Positions 1-18,436 of a DNA stretch of 64,000 nucleotides are shown here, in pieces. The translations under genes and the position numbers were made by a program. The notes beneath the pieces were generated by a model, which did no database searches, had not been told where the DNA came from, and worked only from the letters and a program-made list of their open reading frames with translations. The stretch is from Elgaria multicarinata webbii (Eukaryota; Chordata; Lepidosauria; Squamata; Anguidae): NCBI RefSeq assembly GCF_023053635.1, contig NC_086173.1:144245197-144309196 (forward strand). Reading direction: 5' to 3'. Position 1 is the stretch's first letter; every line of letters starts with the position of its first letter.

Positions 1-545
1 TTGTTACAGAATTAGAAGTGACATTATGGAACTCAGTGACCCAAATATGTTGGCTGATGCCCAACTTAGATGGCTTTATTAGACCAATTCGTGGAGGATA
101 GGCTATCAGTGGTTTTAGTCAGGATGGCTATACATGACCTCCTATGATTCCTTGCCACTGGCTACACTGTCTAGGGCTGACGGAAGTTGCTGGTCAAAAC
201 ATGTGGAGCGCCACAATTTGCCTCCCCTGCAAAAGGGCTTTGCTTATGTTCTGAACGATGAACGCCTGCTTATCTTTCAAGAAGCACATCGCTGCTCCCT
301 CGGCACAATAGTCTAGATGTAGAACTATACCGAAATATGGGCTCCTTGCACAGGTTCTGTGCCCTTCAATGGAAGGCCACACTCTCCGTTTGGATTTGGT
401 CCGTTGGGCTCTTGCCTGAACAGTCAGCCCCCTCTCTATGGCGCACTTCCCTGGAGAGCTCTGTACTAACAGATTGGCAGTGCAGGAGCAGGAAAGGAGA
501 ATCAGGAAAGCTGCTCAAAAGGGCAAAAAGTTGGCATAGACTCAC
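1..545. other. left-edge intron of SRPK-like gene
   Basis: This is the intron downstream (minus sense) of the exon ending at 546. I looked for the next expected SRPK segment (the activation loop and the HxHFTEDIQTRQYR-like stretch) and did not find it, so it lies beyond the left edge. Around 158-233 there is the worn end of a dispersed element (family A below), recognisable from its abutting 'ctagggctgacggaagttg' and 'ggagcgccacaatttgcc' stretches. Nothing else was identified. Confidence 0.6.
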
Positions 546-8373
<7,828 letters not shown>

Positions 8374-8710
8374 CTGCAGATGGCCAGATACTTGGAATGG
8401 TCCAAATTGTGGAGACTTTTACATCTAAGGTCAGAAACATTTTATGCCCATCAGTTGCAGGTTAGCCATGTACGAATTGCCGAAAAAGAGGATGAATTTG
8501 CATAAAAGTTGCATGCGTTAGCATATGCCGAGATGCACATTTGGAAAGAATGGCTACAATTTAAATAGAAAGGCAAGAGAGCTCCCCATCGTGGGGAAGA
8601 CTCTGGCCAGCTGACCTGTGTGCCTGTCTGCTCAGCCTGATGTCCAGGTGCTCACGGCTTAGGGCTTACTTCAAGGCTCCGGCTGCTCTTACTTCTTTTA
8701 TGGTTCTTTG

Positions 8711-9303
8711 ACTCTGTTCAGACAATGCACTAAGCTATGGTGGTTAAGCATTTAGAGCTAAACATTATGTCATGTGAACCATTCCTAACCATGGTGGCTA
8801 CATAACCACGGTTTAAACATGTTCACTAAGTATTTGCTGCAAAAGGGTTAGAGGCCTAACCATGGCTTAGTGTGACATGTGAAGCATTGCTAACCATGGT
8901 GGCTACATAACCATGGTTTAAACATGCTCATTAAGCATTTGCTGCAAAGGGGTTAGTGGCCTAACCATGGCTTAGCATGACATGTGAAGCATTGCTAACC
9001 ATGGTGGCTACATAACCATGGTTTAAACATGCTCATTAAGCATTTGCTACAAAAGTGTTAGTGGCCTAACCATGGCTTAGCGTGACATGTGAAGCATTGC
9101 TAACCATGGTGGCTACATAACCATGGCTTAAACATGCTCATTAAGCATTTGCTGCAAAGGGGTTAGCAGCCTAGCCATGGCTTAGCATGTCATGTGAACC
9201 ATTCCTAACCATGGTGGCTACATAACCACAGTTTAAACATGCTCACTAAGCATTTGCTACAAAGCGGCCTAACCATGGCTTAGCGTGTCGTCTGAACAGG
9301 GTC
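8711..9303. mobile_element. foldback MITE family C with internal 105-bp tandem array
   Basis: Outer ends are inverted: 'ctctgttcagacaatgcact' on the left, and on the right the complement of 'ccctgttcagacgacacgct'. The interior is five copies of a 105-bp unit; the marker 'ctaaccatggtggctacata' recurs at 8,785, 8,890, 8,995, 9,100 and 9,205, an exact period. Other 'gttcagac' elements occur near 12.96, 20.57, 52.3, 60.0 and 60.8 kb. Confidence 0.85.
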
Positions 9304-9375
9304 AGTATGCTTGACCCATGCTCAGACTGGACAGCCCTTCAAATAGAGGTCACCTTCAAATTGAAGATTGAGCCT

Positions 9376-9462
9376 TGCCCAACTCAGTGCCCTCCAGATG
9401 TGTTGGGCCAGAAATGATGGGTGTTGTAGTCCACCACATCTAGAAGGTGCCAGGGCGAGGAA
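9376..9462. mobile_element. family A element, worn
   Basis: 'ccctccagatgtgttgggcc' and 'gggtgttgtagtccaccaca' face each other across a short unique centre. Confidence 0.6.
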
Positions 9463-10121
9463 AGCTGGAATGTATCACAGTTATTTATTATTGTTAGCCT
9501 GAAGACTGTCATGTCTGCCTGTCCTTTGACACCAGGATGCTCTCCCAGTAATGACTTCCCTTCTGGGCTGCCTCAATGCTCCCCACCCCCTGTTTCCTTG
9601 AATTCTGCAGCTAGGCTGGCAGGAGGATTCCTAGCATTTCCGAAGGGGTCACGGCAGAGATTATTTCAGGGGTTTATGTGGGTGGGGGCTTTTCAAACAA
9701 CAGCAGTCCGGCCAGTGCCGCTCCGTGCTGCAAAGGGCTGGAAAGACGCCAGGCTGAACTCTCAGGTTCCTTCCTGGCTGCCCTTGCTTGGGTTTTCAGA
9801 TGGATTAGAAAGGATTGCAAGGAAAGGCCCCCGGCATCCCTGTGAGAAGGCGAGGCTCGCCTGGCCTTCCACAGAGAGAGCTCAGATGGCTCAACCTTCG
9901 CCCAGCAGGCAGAAAGAAGGGACTGGGCTCCCACGTGCCCTGTTTTGACACGTTCCAGGCACACAGTTCAAGTATTTCAGGGTCTTTAGAGGGTGGGCCA
10001 GGGTGGGCCCATTCGGCTAGAAAACCCTGCAACTCTTTTATGTAGAAAACCCCAAAGAAACATCTGAAAAGGGACATAGTTCTGGCTAAATTTGTGTGTT
10101 GAAATTATCGTAAAAGGGTGC
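9463..10121. other. non-repeat stretch without recognised genes
   Basis: No clear transposon match is visible. Overlapping ORFs of up to 145 codons on the plus strand and 96 on the minus strand have no recognisable domain and look like chance. It lies in the likely 5' part of the SRPK-like gene, so an unrecognised N-terminal exon here cannot be excluded. Confidence 0.35.
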
Positions 10122-10122
10122 A

Positions 10123-10166
<44 letters not shown>

Positions 10167-10215
10167 CATTTTTATACCGCCCAATAGCCGAAGCTCGCTG
10201 GGCAGTTCACAAAAT
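10122..10215 (-). mobile_element. L2-like LINE 3' end with (ATT)n
   Basis: (ATT)n at 10,124-10,166 is followed by 'ataccgcccaatagccgaag' and 'gggcagttcacaaaa', the reverse complement of a LINE tail seen at least seven times in this window. Confidence 0.8.
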
Positions 10216-10607
10216 AGTTATGTGAAAATCCAGACTTCGTAATACTCACTCTACTAGGAGAATTGGGGTGGGGGGGCAGCAATTCAGAAGATGCAGAGGG
10301 CTGGATCTAGGATCTGCTTTGCGCAAGAGGAAGGGCTCTGCTTGTAGAAGGTCCCCCCCACATATTTTGGAGGGCTTCCCCTCCCCCAATAAGCCTCCTG
10401 CTTTCAGTAGAGTCTCCAGGGTCTCTGTGCGGCATTTTCAGGGGTTTGTAGGAGCTGCCATGGGAAGGAGAGGGCAGGGAAGTCCACTTCCACTGGAGCA
10501 GTTGATCCAGCTTACATCTGGAGCTAACCCAGAGTATTTCCCCCCAATGCAGGTCACTAAATGCAACGATCAAATCAGCCACATAACTGCCTTTGTGATG
10601 AGCTCAG

Positions 10608-10735
10608 GTCCAGGGGTGGGCAATCTGGATGTCTTGTACAACAACCCCCATCAACCCTAGCCAACATGGCCATTAAGGATTATGGAAGGTGTAGTCCAAA
10701 ACACTTGGAGGGCAGCAGCTGTCCCCAAATGGGAC
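10608..10735. mobile_element. family A element, near full length
   Basis: Begins 'caggggtgggcaatctgg', has 'aacaacccccatcaacccta' facing 'ggtgtagtccaaaacacttg', and ends in 'gcagctgtcccca'. The ends are the family's terminal repeats. Confidence 0.7.
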
Positions 10736-11271
10736 CGGCCCACCAGCCTTGCGAGATGCAAAAAACATGTTTCTGTCCTGATCTGCCTCAAAATTCTATA
10801 GTTTATTAAAAACAAATGACAGCTTTTGAGCCAATAACGTGAAAGTAGGCATCCATGATCTACCCTATGAGGCCTATAATTGTGCAAAAAGTAACATCGA
10901 TCCGCTAAAACTTGCCCCAAGAACAAGTGCTGAAAATGAATTCACCCTATTTACTCCACTTTGAAGCATGGCATATCATGCATTTGCTTCAAATTTTGCT
11001 GACGTGCTTTGCTGTTGCTTGCCGAGGAGGGCTGAAGTTCTGGGCAGCGGTTCAAAATATTCTTTTATGGAAAGACATCCACGTATCTCATCATTTTATT
11101 ACCTAGCAGTAGAAGAAAATGTCTAGGAATCTAAAAGCACCCCCCCACCCCAAGTTACTTTAAAACCGACTAGATAGTGACCTAGGAGTTGCTTTGGGTC
11201 TCCACCTTGAAGGCACCTCCCCCCCCCCCACATTTCTTCCTGGCACTTCATGAGAGGTATGGAGCCAAGTA

Positions 11272-11520
11272 ACATTTTATTTATTTATTATTGCATTTGT
11301 ATCCCGCCTTTTTTCCTGCAAGGAACCCAAGGCGGCGTACATAATCCTCCTCCTCTCCGTTTTATCCTCACAACAACCACCCTGTGAGGTGGGTTGGGCT
11401 GAGAGTCTGTGACTAGCCCGAAGTCACCCAGTGGGTTTCCATGACCGAGTGGGGACAAGAACCCGGATCTCCCAACTCCCAGCCCAACACTTTAGCCACT
11501 ACACCACACTGGCTCTCCTG
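11272..11520 (-). mobile_element. CORE-SINE with tRNA-like head, reverse copy
   Basis: Minus-strand order is a tRNA-like head (gccagtgtggtgtagtggct, with a B box in ccgggttcttgtcc), a CORE block, and a tail matching the plus-strand 'attgcatttgtatcccgcc'. It is intact in plan. Copies at 15,595, 20,028 and 54,268. Confidence 0.8.
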
Positions 11521-12108
11521 GCCACAACATCCAGGTGTGCTATTCCTATAAAATGTAGTAAATGCTTGATACTCACCTTGACTATGTCTCGCGCCTTTAA
11601 GCAGCCCAGCTCATTCTGGACTCTCACTATAAGCAGCCTGGGGCTTGTAGACCTGCCAGGCTGCTGAACTCTGGGGAGTGTTGTCCAAGGAGCGCCCACT
11701 GCTTCCCTTTTTAGTCCTTGTTGGCTGGAAAGGGGGCGGAGGGAGGGGGCGTCCCGAGTCCCCCAGCATAGCTGTGGTCAGGAGAGCGGCTAGGGATTGG
11801 GTTTCCCTGGAAACACGGCACCAACTTCGGAACAGTTCAGGGACCCCAGACAGCTGGGGAGGTCTCATTTCACCATCCCCTTTCACCCTGCACCTGTTGG
11901 AACAGCTTCCTGCCTTTACTCTCTAATACTTTCCTGGCTCCATCTCTGTCCTGCTACCAAAGCAAAATCTGGAAACTCCAGGGAGGGCATTTATTTATAG
12001 ATCAGCATTTGCAGATTGCCAAGATGGAAATGCAAACTTTGGCATTGTACAGTCGGCTTCCTCTGCTGCTTCTCGCACGAAGGCTGCATTCCTGCCCTGC
12101 AGACTTAC
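11521..12108. other. unassigned stretch
   Basis: No gene or repeat was recognised with confidence. 'cagactggggaggtct' and similar phrases are unique here. Confidence 0.35.
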
Positions 12109-12189
12109 CTGGGAGGAACTTCCATAGAACCCAGCGGGACTGGCTTCTGATTTGACAGGCACAGGAGCGTGCTGTAAGCCGCTTAGCAT
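12109..12189 (-). CDS. tentative first coding exon
   Basis: An ATG at 12,189 opens MLSGLQHAPVPVKSEASPAG then FYGSSSQ and stops at a strong donor CAG|GTAAGT. An acceptor-like 'aaaacttgctacag' lies 16 nt upstream of the ATG. The position suits the N-terminus of the SRPK-like gene, but it ends in phase 0 while the exon at 8,373 needs phase 1, so at least one unseen exon would be required. The sequence has no recognisable domain. Confidence 0.35.
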
Positions 12190-12477
12190 CGTGCAATCTC
12201 TGTAGCAAGTTTTAAACCAAAAAGATTTACTTTCTCATGTTTGGATTACATTAAAAAAATCCTTTTGATATTTCAAGCACCAGAGCTTCTTACTCACAGA
12301 GTTTTAGTGGTGCTTCCCCCGCCCTTTTTTCGCCCCTACAAGTTAAGAACTGAGACAACCATTCACTTTGATGACAAAATTGGGTTGCCAAGCCAAGGTA
12401 GATTTAAAAAGAAAAAGAAAAAAAGGCGTCAATGACTACACTTGTAAACACGCAGGGTGCATTCACACATACCTATC

Positions 12478-12830
12478 AACTTCAGACATATCTAGCACTC
12501 TTCAAATACTTAAAAAGTTGTCAACACAGAGGAGGGCCAGGATCTCTTCTCGATCCTCCCAGAGTGCAGGACACGGAATAACGGACTCAAGTTAAAGGAA
12601 GCCAGATTCCGGCTGGACATCAGGAAAAACTTCCTGACTGTTAGAGCAGTGCGACAATGGAATCAGTTACCCAGGGAGGTTGTGGGCTCTCCCACACTAG
12701 AGGCCTTCAAGAGGCAGCTGGACAAGCATCTGTCAGGGATGCTTTAGGGTGGATTCCTGCATTGAGCAGGGGGTTGGACTTGATGGCCTTGTAGGCCCCT
12801 TCCAACTCTGCTATTCTATGATTCTATGAA
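12478..12830 (+). mobile_element. CR1 LINE 3' end
   Basis: Encodes the tail of the CR1 reverse-transcriptase ORF in broken frames ([15 protein letters not shown]-type residues) and ends with 'attctatgattctatga'. It is about 90% like 13,805-14,121 by eye. Confidence 0.88.
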
Positions 12831-12875
12831 CAGCAGCCACTTCAGTTTTTGTCTGCTGGGGGGAGATCTTTGCTT

Positions 12876-12953
12876 CATAGGAACACCGGGAGGAGCTGCC
12901 TTATATTGAATCAGACCATTGGTCCATCTAGCCCAGTATAATTGACACTGATA
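12876..12953 (-). mobile_element. tRNA-derived SINE fragment
   Basis: Only the 3' body is left: 'gagctgccttatattgaatc' and 'tggtccatctagcccagtat', cut by the next element. Confidence 0.7.
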
Positions 12954-13120
12954 TGGCTTGCATTATGCGACAACTCACCCATGGGTAATCACCCATGGTG
13001 GGCTGTTGTGACCTCTAAAGCCGGCAGTTTCTGCAAAGTAGCTTATTTTTCATGAACAAGCCACCCTGAGAACCCATGGCTTGTTGTTGGGTTGTTCAGG
13101 ATGGCTTCTCATGACATCTG
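12954..13120. mobile_element. foldback element, family C-like
   Basis: 'cgacaactcacccatgggta' faces 'cccatggcttgttgttggg', and the right end 'gacatctgaacaaggc' recalls the 'gttcagac' ends of family C. Confidence 0.5.
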
Positions 13121-13349
13121 AACAAGGCACAGTGCCTTTTACATAGCTTGTTGGCAAGGGCTACTGAGGTGCTTGGCAGAAGTGGCAAAAAATCCTCATG
13201 ATCTCTGTAGTGTTGCTGCCCTCTACCCGGTACTCCTAGACGTTGAAAAGAAATGACGCCAGTGTCCCGAATGCACTCACAACTTCTCCCCTCAGACTTG
13301 TGCACGTGCGTAGATGCAAAAACCCACCGCTTTGAAATTTACTTAATTT

Positions 13350-14240
13350 CCCCCTTAGCTTTACTGCTCTACCACGAAATGTACAGATTTTTAGTGATCT
13401 CCCTCACTGCTCCGCCATGAAATTGGTCCCAGAGTGCAGGACACGGAGAAGGATCTTGGAATTGTTGTAGATCGCAAGCTGAATATGAGCCAACAGTGCG
13501 ATATGGCTGCAAGAAAGGCCAATGCTATTTTGGGCTGCATTAATAGAAGTATAGCTTCCAAATCATGTGAGGTACTGGTTCCTTTCTATTCGGCCCTGGT
13601 TAGGCCTCATCTAGAGTATTGTGTCCAGTTCTGGGCTCCACAATTCAAGAAGGATGCAGACAAGCTGGAGCGTGTTCAGAGGAGGGCAACCAGGATGATC
13701 AGGGGTCTGGAAACAAAGCCCTATGAAGAGAGACTGAAAGAACTGGGCACGTTTAGCCTGGAGAAAAGAAGATTGAGGGGAGACAGGATAGCACTCTTCA
13801 AATACTTAAAAGATTGTCACACAGAGGAGGCCCAGGATCTCTTCTCGATCCTCCCAGAGTGCAGGACACGGAATAACAGGCTCAAGTTACAGGAAGCCAG
13901 ATTCCGGCTGGACATCAGGAAAAACTTCCTGACTGTTAGAGCAGTATGACAATGGAATCAGTTACCTAGGGAGGTGGTGGGCTCTCCCACACTAGAGGCC
14001 TTCAAGAGGCAGCTGGACAAGCATCTGTCAGGGATGCTTTAGGGTGGATTCCTGCATTGAGCAGGGGGTTGGACTCGATGGCCTTATAGGCCCCTTCCAA
14101 CTCTATGATTCTGTGATTCTAATTTCCCCGTCAGCTTTACTGCTCTACCATGAAATTTGCGTACTTTTCTTCTCAGCTTTACTGCTCTGCCACAAAAATT
14201 GCATACTTTTTAGCAATGGGGCTCACTGCTCTGTAACCCA
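13350..14240 (+). repeat. short A/T-rich tandem repeat split by a CR1 copy
   Basis: The phrase 'agctttactgctctaccacg' recurs with changes at about 13,358, 14,133 and 14,178 with 'tcactgctc' variants at 13,402 and 14,222. The CR1 copy at 13,428-14,121 lies between, so the array predates it. Confidence 0.7.
13428..14121 (+). mobile_element. CR1 LINE, 5'-truncated, long open ORF2 tail
   Basis: An open frame at 13,434-13,949 (171 codons) reads the C-terminus of CR1 reverse transcriptase: [19 protein letters not shown], then [39 protein letters not shown], and [15 protein letters not shown]. It ends in the CR1 'tatgattct' tail. The open frame over 500 bp suggests a young copy. It is not mobile on its own because the endonuclease and most of the RT are missing. 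Confidence 0.93.
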
Positions 14241-14800
14241 CCTGCATATGTGACAGCTAACAACGGAGAGAAAGGGGTTGGGGGGAGCCAAAAGCAGCCA
14301 GTGGCTTCACAAGGTTTTTTTTGGGGTGTGTGTATAATTACTGCAGGAGTATTTGAAGCACCCTTTGGGGGGGAAAGGATGTTTGCTAGCAAGGGAGGTG
14401 ACGAAGTAGAGGATGATCCCCGTCCTCTAACAACACATGAACCTGGCTCAAAATCCAGAGCTGTTCTTTGCCCCCGCCTCATACAATGGCCTCCAACTTG
14501 GATTAGATAAATCCATGGATAAGGCTATTATTCCAAAGTAAATTCAGTGGGGATTAGTCTCAGGTAAATGGGTAAAGGTGCAAAAGAAAAACAAGCAATC
14601 ACTGTAGTCTTTTGAAGCCTATGGCATCAACATTGTAAAATTGTATTTTCAGTAGTTTACAGCAGTAAAGGAAACATGGACCACATTTTCTTTTTCTTTG
14701 AACTGATTGTGACGTTGCCCTGACCCAGAGATGGCATTTCATCTGGTCCCTGGAGGCCCTACCAAATTTTAATGTAGGCGTGGTAAAAAGACTGATAGCA
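14241..14800. other. unassigned spacer
   Basis: No feature was recognised apart from a G-rich run near 14,277 and 14,315. Confidence 0.35.
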
Positions 14801-15018
14801 ATTTCATTCGTAAGGAAGAGACAAAATGCGTCCTAGCTGCAAGGCATCAATAGTCCCTATTTTAATAAAGCCTCTCTCTTTGAGGTTTTGTATGAAAATG
14901 GGCATGTATGTACTGTGGAAATGGTCAGCATGAGCTCCGTAACGCTGAAGCGTTGACTGCTGGATGTCAAATACTTTATTATTGTCGAGTTTGAACACCT
15001 CCAACCTCAGATCACTAT
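14801..15018 (-). CDS. unidentified clean ORF, possible terminal exon
   Basis: The minus strand reads SDLRLEVFKLDNNKVFDIQQ, then STLQRYGAHADHFHSTYMPI, FIQNLKERGFIKIGTIDALQ and LGRILSLPYE followed by a stop. A candidate acceptor 'ggttctccag' sits just upstream at about 15,025. The composition looks like a folded globular protein, not a repeat shadow. I do not recognise the family. It could be a last exon of a host gene, a transposase relic, or chance; the stretch is only about 70 codons. Confidence 0.35.
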
Positions 15019-15239
15019 CTGGAGAACCAATCCCCCACCCCCCAAGAATTCAGAAGCTAGGAGACCCTATCCTCAGCCATTCCCCCATTCATTCCTCTGT
15101 TCTTTGTATGGGTGGAGCAGGTGGCGAGAACGCAAAGAACAAGGAGGGGTAAAAAGGTGATGGCATCCCCTCTTTTTCTAATTCAGAAAAGCAAATACAC
15201 CTCTCAGAAATCAGTGGTAGCTAATGGGACGTCCTCCTT

Positions 15240-15372
15240 CTAGGCCAGCCCTCCAGATGTCTTGGACTTCGACTCTCATTGAGCCCAGCAAGCCTGGTCA
15301 ATGGCCAAAATTGCTGGAAGCTGTAGTACCAAACATCTGGAGAAGACCAGGTTGATGCAGGCTGGCCTAGGA
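15240..15372. mobile_element. family A element
   Basis: 'gccctccagatgtcttggac' faces 'accaaacatctggagaagac'; the centre carries the 'ggaagctgtagtacc' variant of the family's core. Confidence 0.7.
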
Positions 15373-15594
15373 GAGAATCCTGTTGGAAAGGGCTGTGCTG
15401 AATCTTGACCCCACCATGTTGTTTCCATATGTTCTCAGCCTTCCTGGAGACGCCGTTGGCTCCAGAAGGTGATGAGTTTGGGGTTTATTTTTGCCAGCCC
15501 TGTCCAAAGGGCTCACTACTCCAACAGTGCTGCCCTTCTTGTTTTTTCACAGGGAAGAAGTTGGACATTGCTTGGAGGATGGAGCTACGGTCTC

Positions 15595-15992
15595 CTTGAT
15601 TGATTGATTGATTGATTGATTGCATTTATACCCCGCCCTTTTTCCTCCAAGGAACTCAAGGCGGCATTCAAAACCCTCTTCGGCCACAGCTAGACCCAAG
15701 GTTTATCCTGGGATCATCCAGGGTTCGCCCCTGCCTGAGCACTGGATCCCCTGTGTGTCACCTAGATGAACAGGTTTGACCCCTGGACGATCCAGGGATA
15801 AACCTTAGGTCTAGCTATGGCCTTCCTCTCCATTTCTATCCCCACAACAACCCTGTGAGGTGAGTTGGGCTGAGAGTTTGTAACTGGCCCAAAGTCACCC
15901 AGTGGGTTTCCATGGCTGAGTGGGGACTAGAACCCGGATCTCCTGACTCCCGGTTCAACACTCTAGCCACTACACTACACTGGCTCTTCCCT
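15595..15992 (-). mobile_element. CORE-SINE, reverse copy, with nested MITE
   Basis: (GATT)n then 'ataccccgccctttttcctc' opens the reverse copy, and 'gagttgggctgagagtttgt' to 'ctagccactacactacactg' closes it. A 140-bp palindromic element interrupts it at 15,683-15,824. Confidence 0.8.
15683..15824. mobile_element. palindromic MITE inside CORE-SINE
   Basis: The ends are 'ggccacagctagacccaagg' and its near complement at 'ccttaggtctagctatggcc'. Immediately outside is TTC on both sides, compatible with a 3-bp target duplication. The host SINE resumes at 15,825. Confidence 0.8.
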
Positions 15993-16304
15993 TCTGCTCT
16001 ATAAATTAAGGATAGCCAAAGACGAAGACCAGCATGTGATGGTGGCTGTTTCTCATACTGGGCGGTGGTGGCTGGGAACTCTGTATGGAGCACATGTAAC
16101 CTCCTCAGGAGCCAGTCAGCCAGCCAGGGCTCAAAGGCTAGGGCCAAGCATGCAGCGGCCAAGAAAGCGGGCTGACCACTGGGGCGGGTTGTGAGGTTTT
16201 GGACATGGTGGAACACAAAGAGTTGCACACTGTTTGCCATCCTCAGTGCTCAAGGTTACAGTGTGTTGCTGTCACTTCATTTTCACCCCCCTCCTTGCTG
16301 TACA

Positions 16305-16388
16305 TCAAGGACGAGGACCACAACTCCCATCATTGACCATGCTTGCTAGGGCTGATGGGGGTTGCAGTCCATCTGGAGAAACTCATGT
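16305..16388. mobile_element. family A element, short
   Basis: 'ccacaactcccatcattgac' and 'gggctgatgggggttgcagt' face each other around 'catgcttgcta'. Confidence 0.65.
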
Positions 16389-16675
16389 CCCCTGCCCCTG
16401 CTGTACATCTAGAAGCATGGACATTCCTTGACATACACAAGGAATTTGTGCCACCCACCCTGCTGTCTCTCCCAGTTTCACCACCTGTTCTAAGGTGTCT
16501 GTGTAATCCTCATGCCCCACCCCACCCTAGGATGTCTAGCAGTCCGTCACCGCACAAACGAATTCTGTTACTCACCACTTCCTTAAACTTGAAAGCTGAC
16601 AGTCCTGTCCTTCTCAAACACCAGTTTGGTTCCCTCCCACCATCTCCAATGGGCTTCCTAAGCCCTTTTCCCAGT

Positions 16676-16868
16676 GTCAAGGAACATAGGAAGCTGCTTT
16701 ATACAGACCACGGGTCCATCTAGCCCAGGATTGTCAACACTGACTGGCAGCAGCAGCTCTTCAGGGTTTCAGGCAGGATTCCATCCCAGCTCTACCTGGA
16801 GATGCCAGGGATTGAACCTGGGACCTCCTGCGTACACAGCAGGCCCTCTACCAACTGAGCTACGGCCC
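16676..16868 (-). mobile_element. tRNA-derived SINE, reverse copy
   Basis: Minus-strand head 'ggccgtagctcagttggtag' with B box in 'aggttcaatccctggcat'; the body reads 'aggaagctgctttatacaga' on the plus strand. Near full length. Confidence 0.82.
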
Positions 16869-17248
16869 CTTCCCGTTTGCCACTGGACGTATGCTATGTA
16901 CTTGTGCATCCATTCCATTGCCCTCCAAGTTGGAGGGCCCCCAAGTTGGAGCATAGGGGTCTCTAGTGGAAACCCACCTCCTATGGCAGCAGGAAGCCTC
17001 TCTTAGCCTACTTATTTCCAGCTGGATGTGAGGGAGGGTGGATTAGCCTTGCCACTGGAGGAGGACTGAGGCAGGAGTCTTCCTTTAATGCAGGGGTGCG
17101 CAGCATGTGGCCTGCATGCCCCGCCCTGCCCACCTTTTCTGTGCCCCACCCCCCCGTTGAATTTGCCACTAGAATTTGATGGCACAGCAGCAAAAAAGGG
17201 GGAAAAGGGCACTAACTTCCCCATTTGACATCTTTTGGAGAAAAATCT

Positions 17249-17742
17249 GGTATAGGTAAGGACCTATGGATTACAGCTCAAAATCCCTAAAATTCTAAAA
17301 ATGCAAATTAGCTTACGAAATGTTTTTTGTAGATTCAACGATGTATGCTTTACAAATGTGCGCTTTCACGAACAGTCATAGTGACAAATCAACAATTACA
17401 CTATCAGAAGTACAAAATCAAAGTTCCAGCTGCGCTAACAAATCAAGCAATAACAAATCAAGAGGGTAATTCCGGATTATACATTCCGTTTCCAGAATGT
17501 ATAATTCCGTATAATCCGGAATAACCGTCTTGATTTGTTATTGCTTGATTTGTTAGCGCAGTTGGAACTTTGATTTTGTACTTCTGATAGTGTAATTGTT
17601 GATTTGTCACTATGACTGTTTGTGAAAGCGCACATTTGTAAAGCGTACATCGTTGAATCTATAAAAAACGTTTCGTGAGATAATTTGCGTTTTTAGAATT
17701 TCAGGGATTTTGAGCTGTATTCCAAAGGTCCTTTCCTATACC
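17249..17742. mobile_element. near-500-bp palindrome (foldback DNA element, family D)
   Basis: The left arm from 'ggtataggtaaggacct' and the right arm ending 'aggtcctttcctatacc' are reverse complements over about 240 bp with few differences, e.g. 'caaatcaacaattacactat' (left) against its exact complement at about 17,595. The centre is 'gaatgtataattccg'. The arms carry no ORF. The design is a long-TIR MITE; the superfamily is not determined. No other copy is in the window. Confidence 0.9.
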
Positions 17743-18300
17743 TGCTTATCGCGAGGGCCACTCTTTTCTTCTTTCTTAGGGAAAAATCTGGCATTTCCCC
17801 CCTGCCGTGTCGCAGGTGGTGGCAGGGATTTGCGCCCCTCCCCAGTGGGTTCCAGGGAAGGGTAACTGCCCCCTGGACTCCCAGAATTTGTCTACCCCCA
17901 TGCTAATGAATGCTGGTTGCCAACATGAGCAATTATAGTGGCGGCTTCCCAGGACTGATGGAAAATATTCCAGAAAAAGGGGGCCGGGGCAGCAGCAGCA
18001 GCAGCATCTGCAAGGGTGGCCCCTCGGCTTTTGCCCCAGCATGCCATGCGCTGGCGCCAGGCTCGTCCTGTCATAGAAGCCAGTCAACTGTCTTGCTGTT
18101 TCGGTCCATCACTGGCACTTTGTTCTGAAGGCTCGTCTTCGTGGAGGAAAACACAGACATGGTGGAACGGGAGGAGGGAAGGGCGTCCTCGAACACAGGC
18201 TGCACTTCCCGTGCGGAGCCATCTCCCTTCCTGTTCCCGGTTACAGAGAAGCCTTGGGACCCTCCAGCTGGGATGACAACTTCTCCCCAAAGAACGAAAT

Positions 18301-18436
18301 CAGGGGTGGGTGCCTTGTAAGCTGAAACTTCTGGAGGCCACAACTCCCACCAGCCCTTACTACTGGTTATGCTGGCTGGGGCTGAAGGGAGTTGTAGGCT
18401 AAAACATCTGGAAGGCCACACGTTGTCCACCCCTAC
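18301..18436. mobile_element. family A element, full length
   Basis: Best-preserved ends: starts CAGGGGTGGG, ends CCACCCCTA, with 'acttctggaggccacaactc' facing 'gagttgtaggctaaaacatc'. About 136 bp. Confidence 0.8.

Noticed and set aside
9511-9948. 145-codon plus-strand ORF
   Set aside because: No recognisable domain, overlapped by equally open frames on both strands, and no splice or promoter evidence.
13434-13949. Host protein-coding gene of 171 codons
   Set aside because: The residues are the C-terminus of CR1 reverse transcriptase and the CR1 tail follows.
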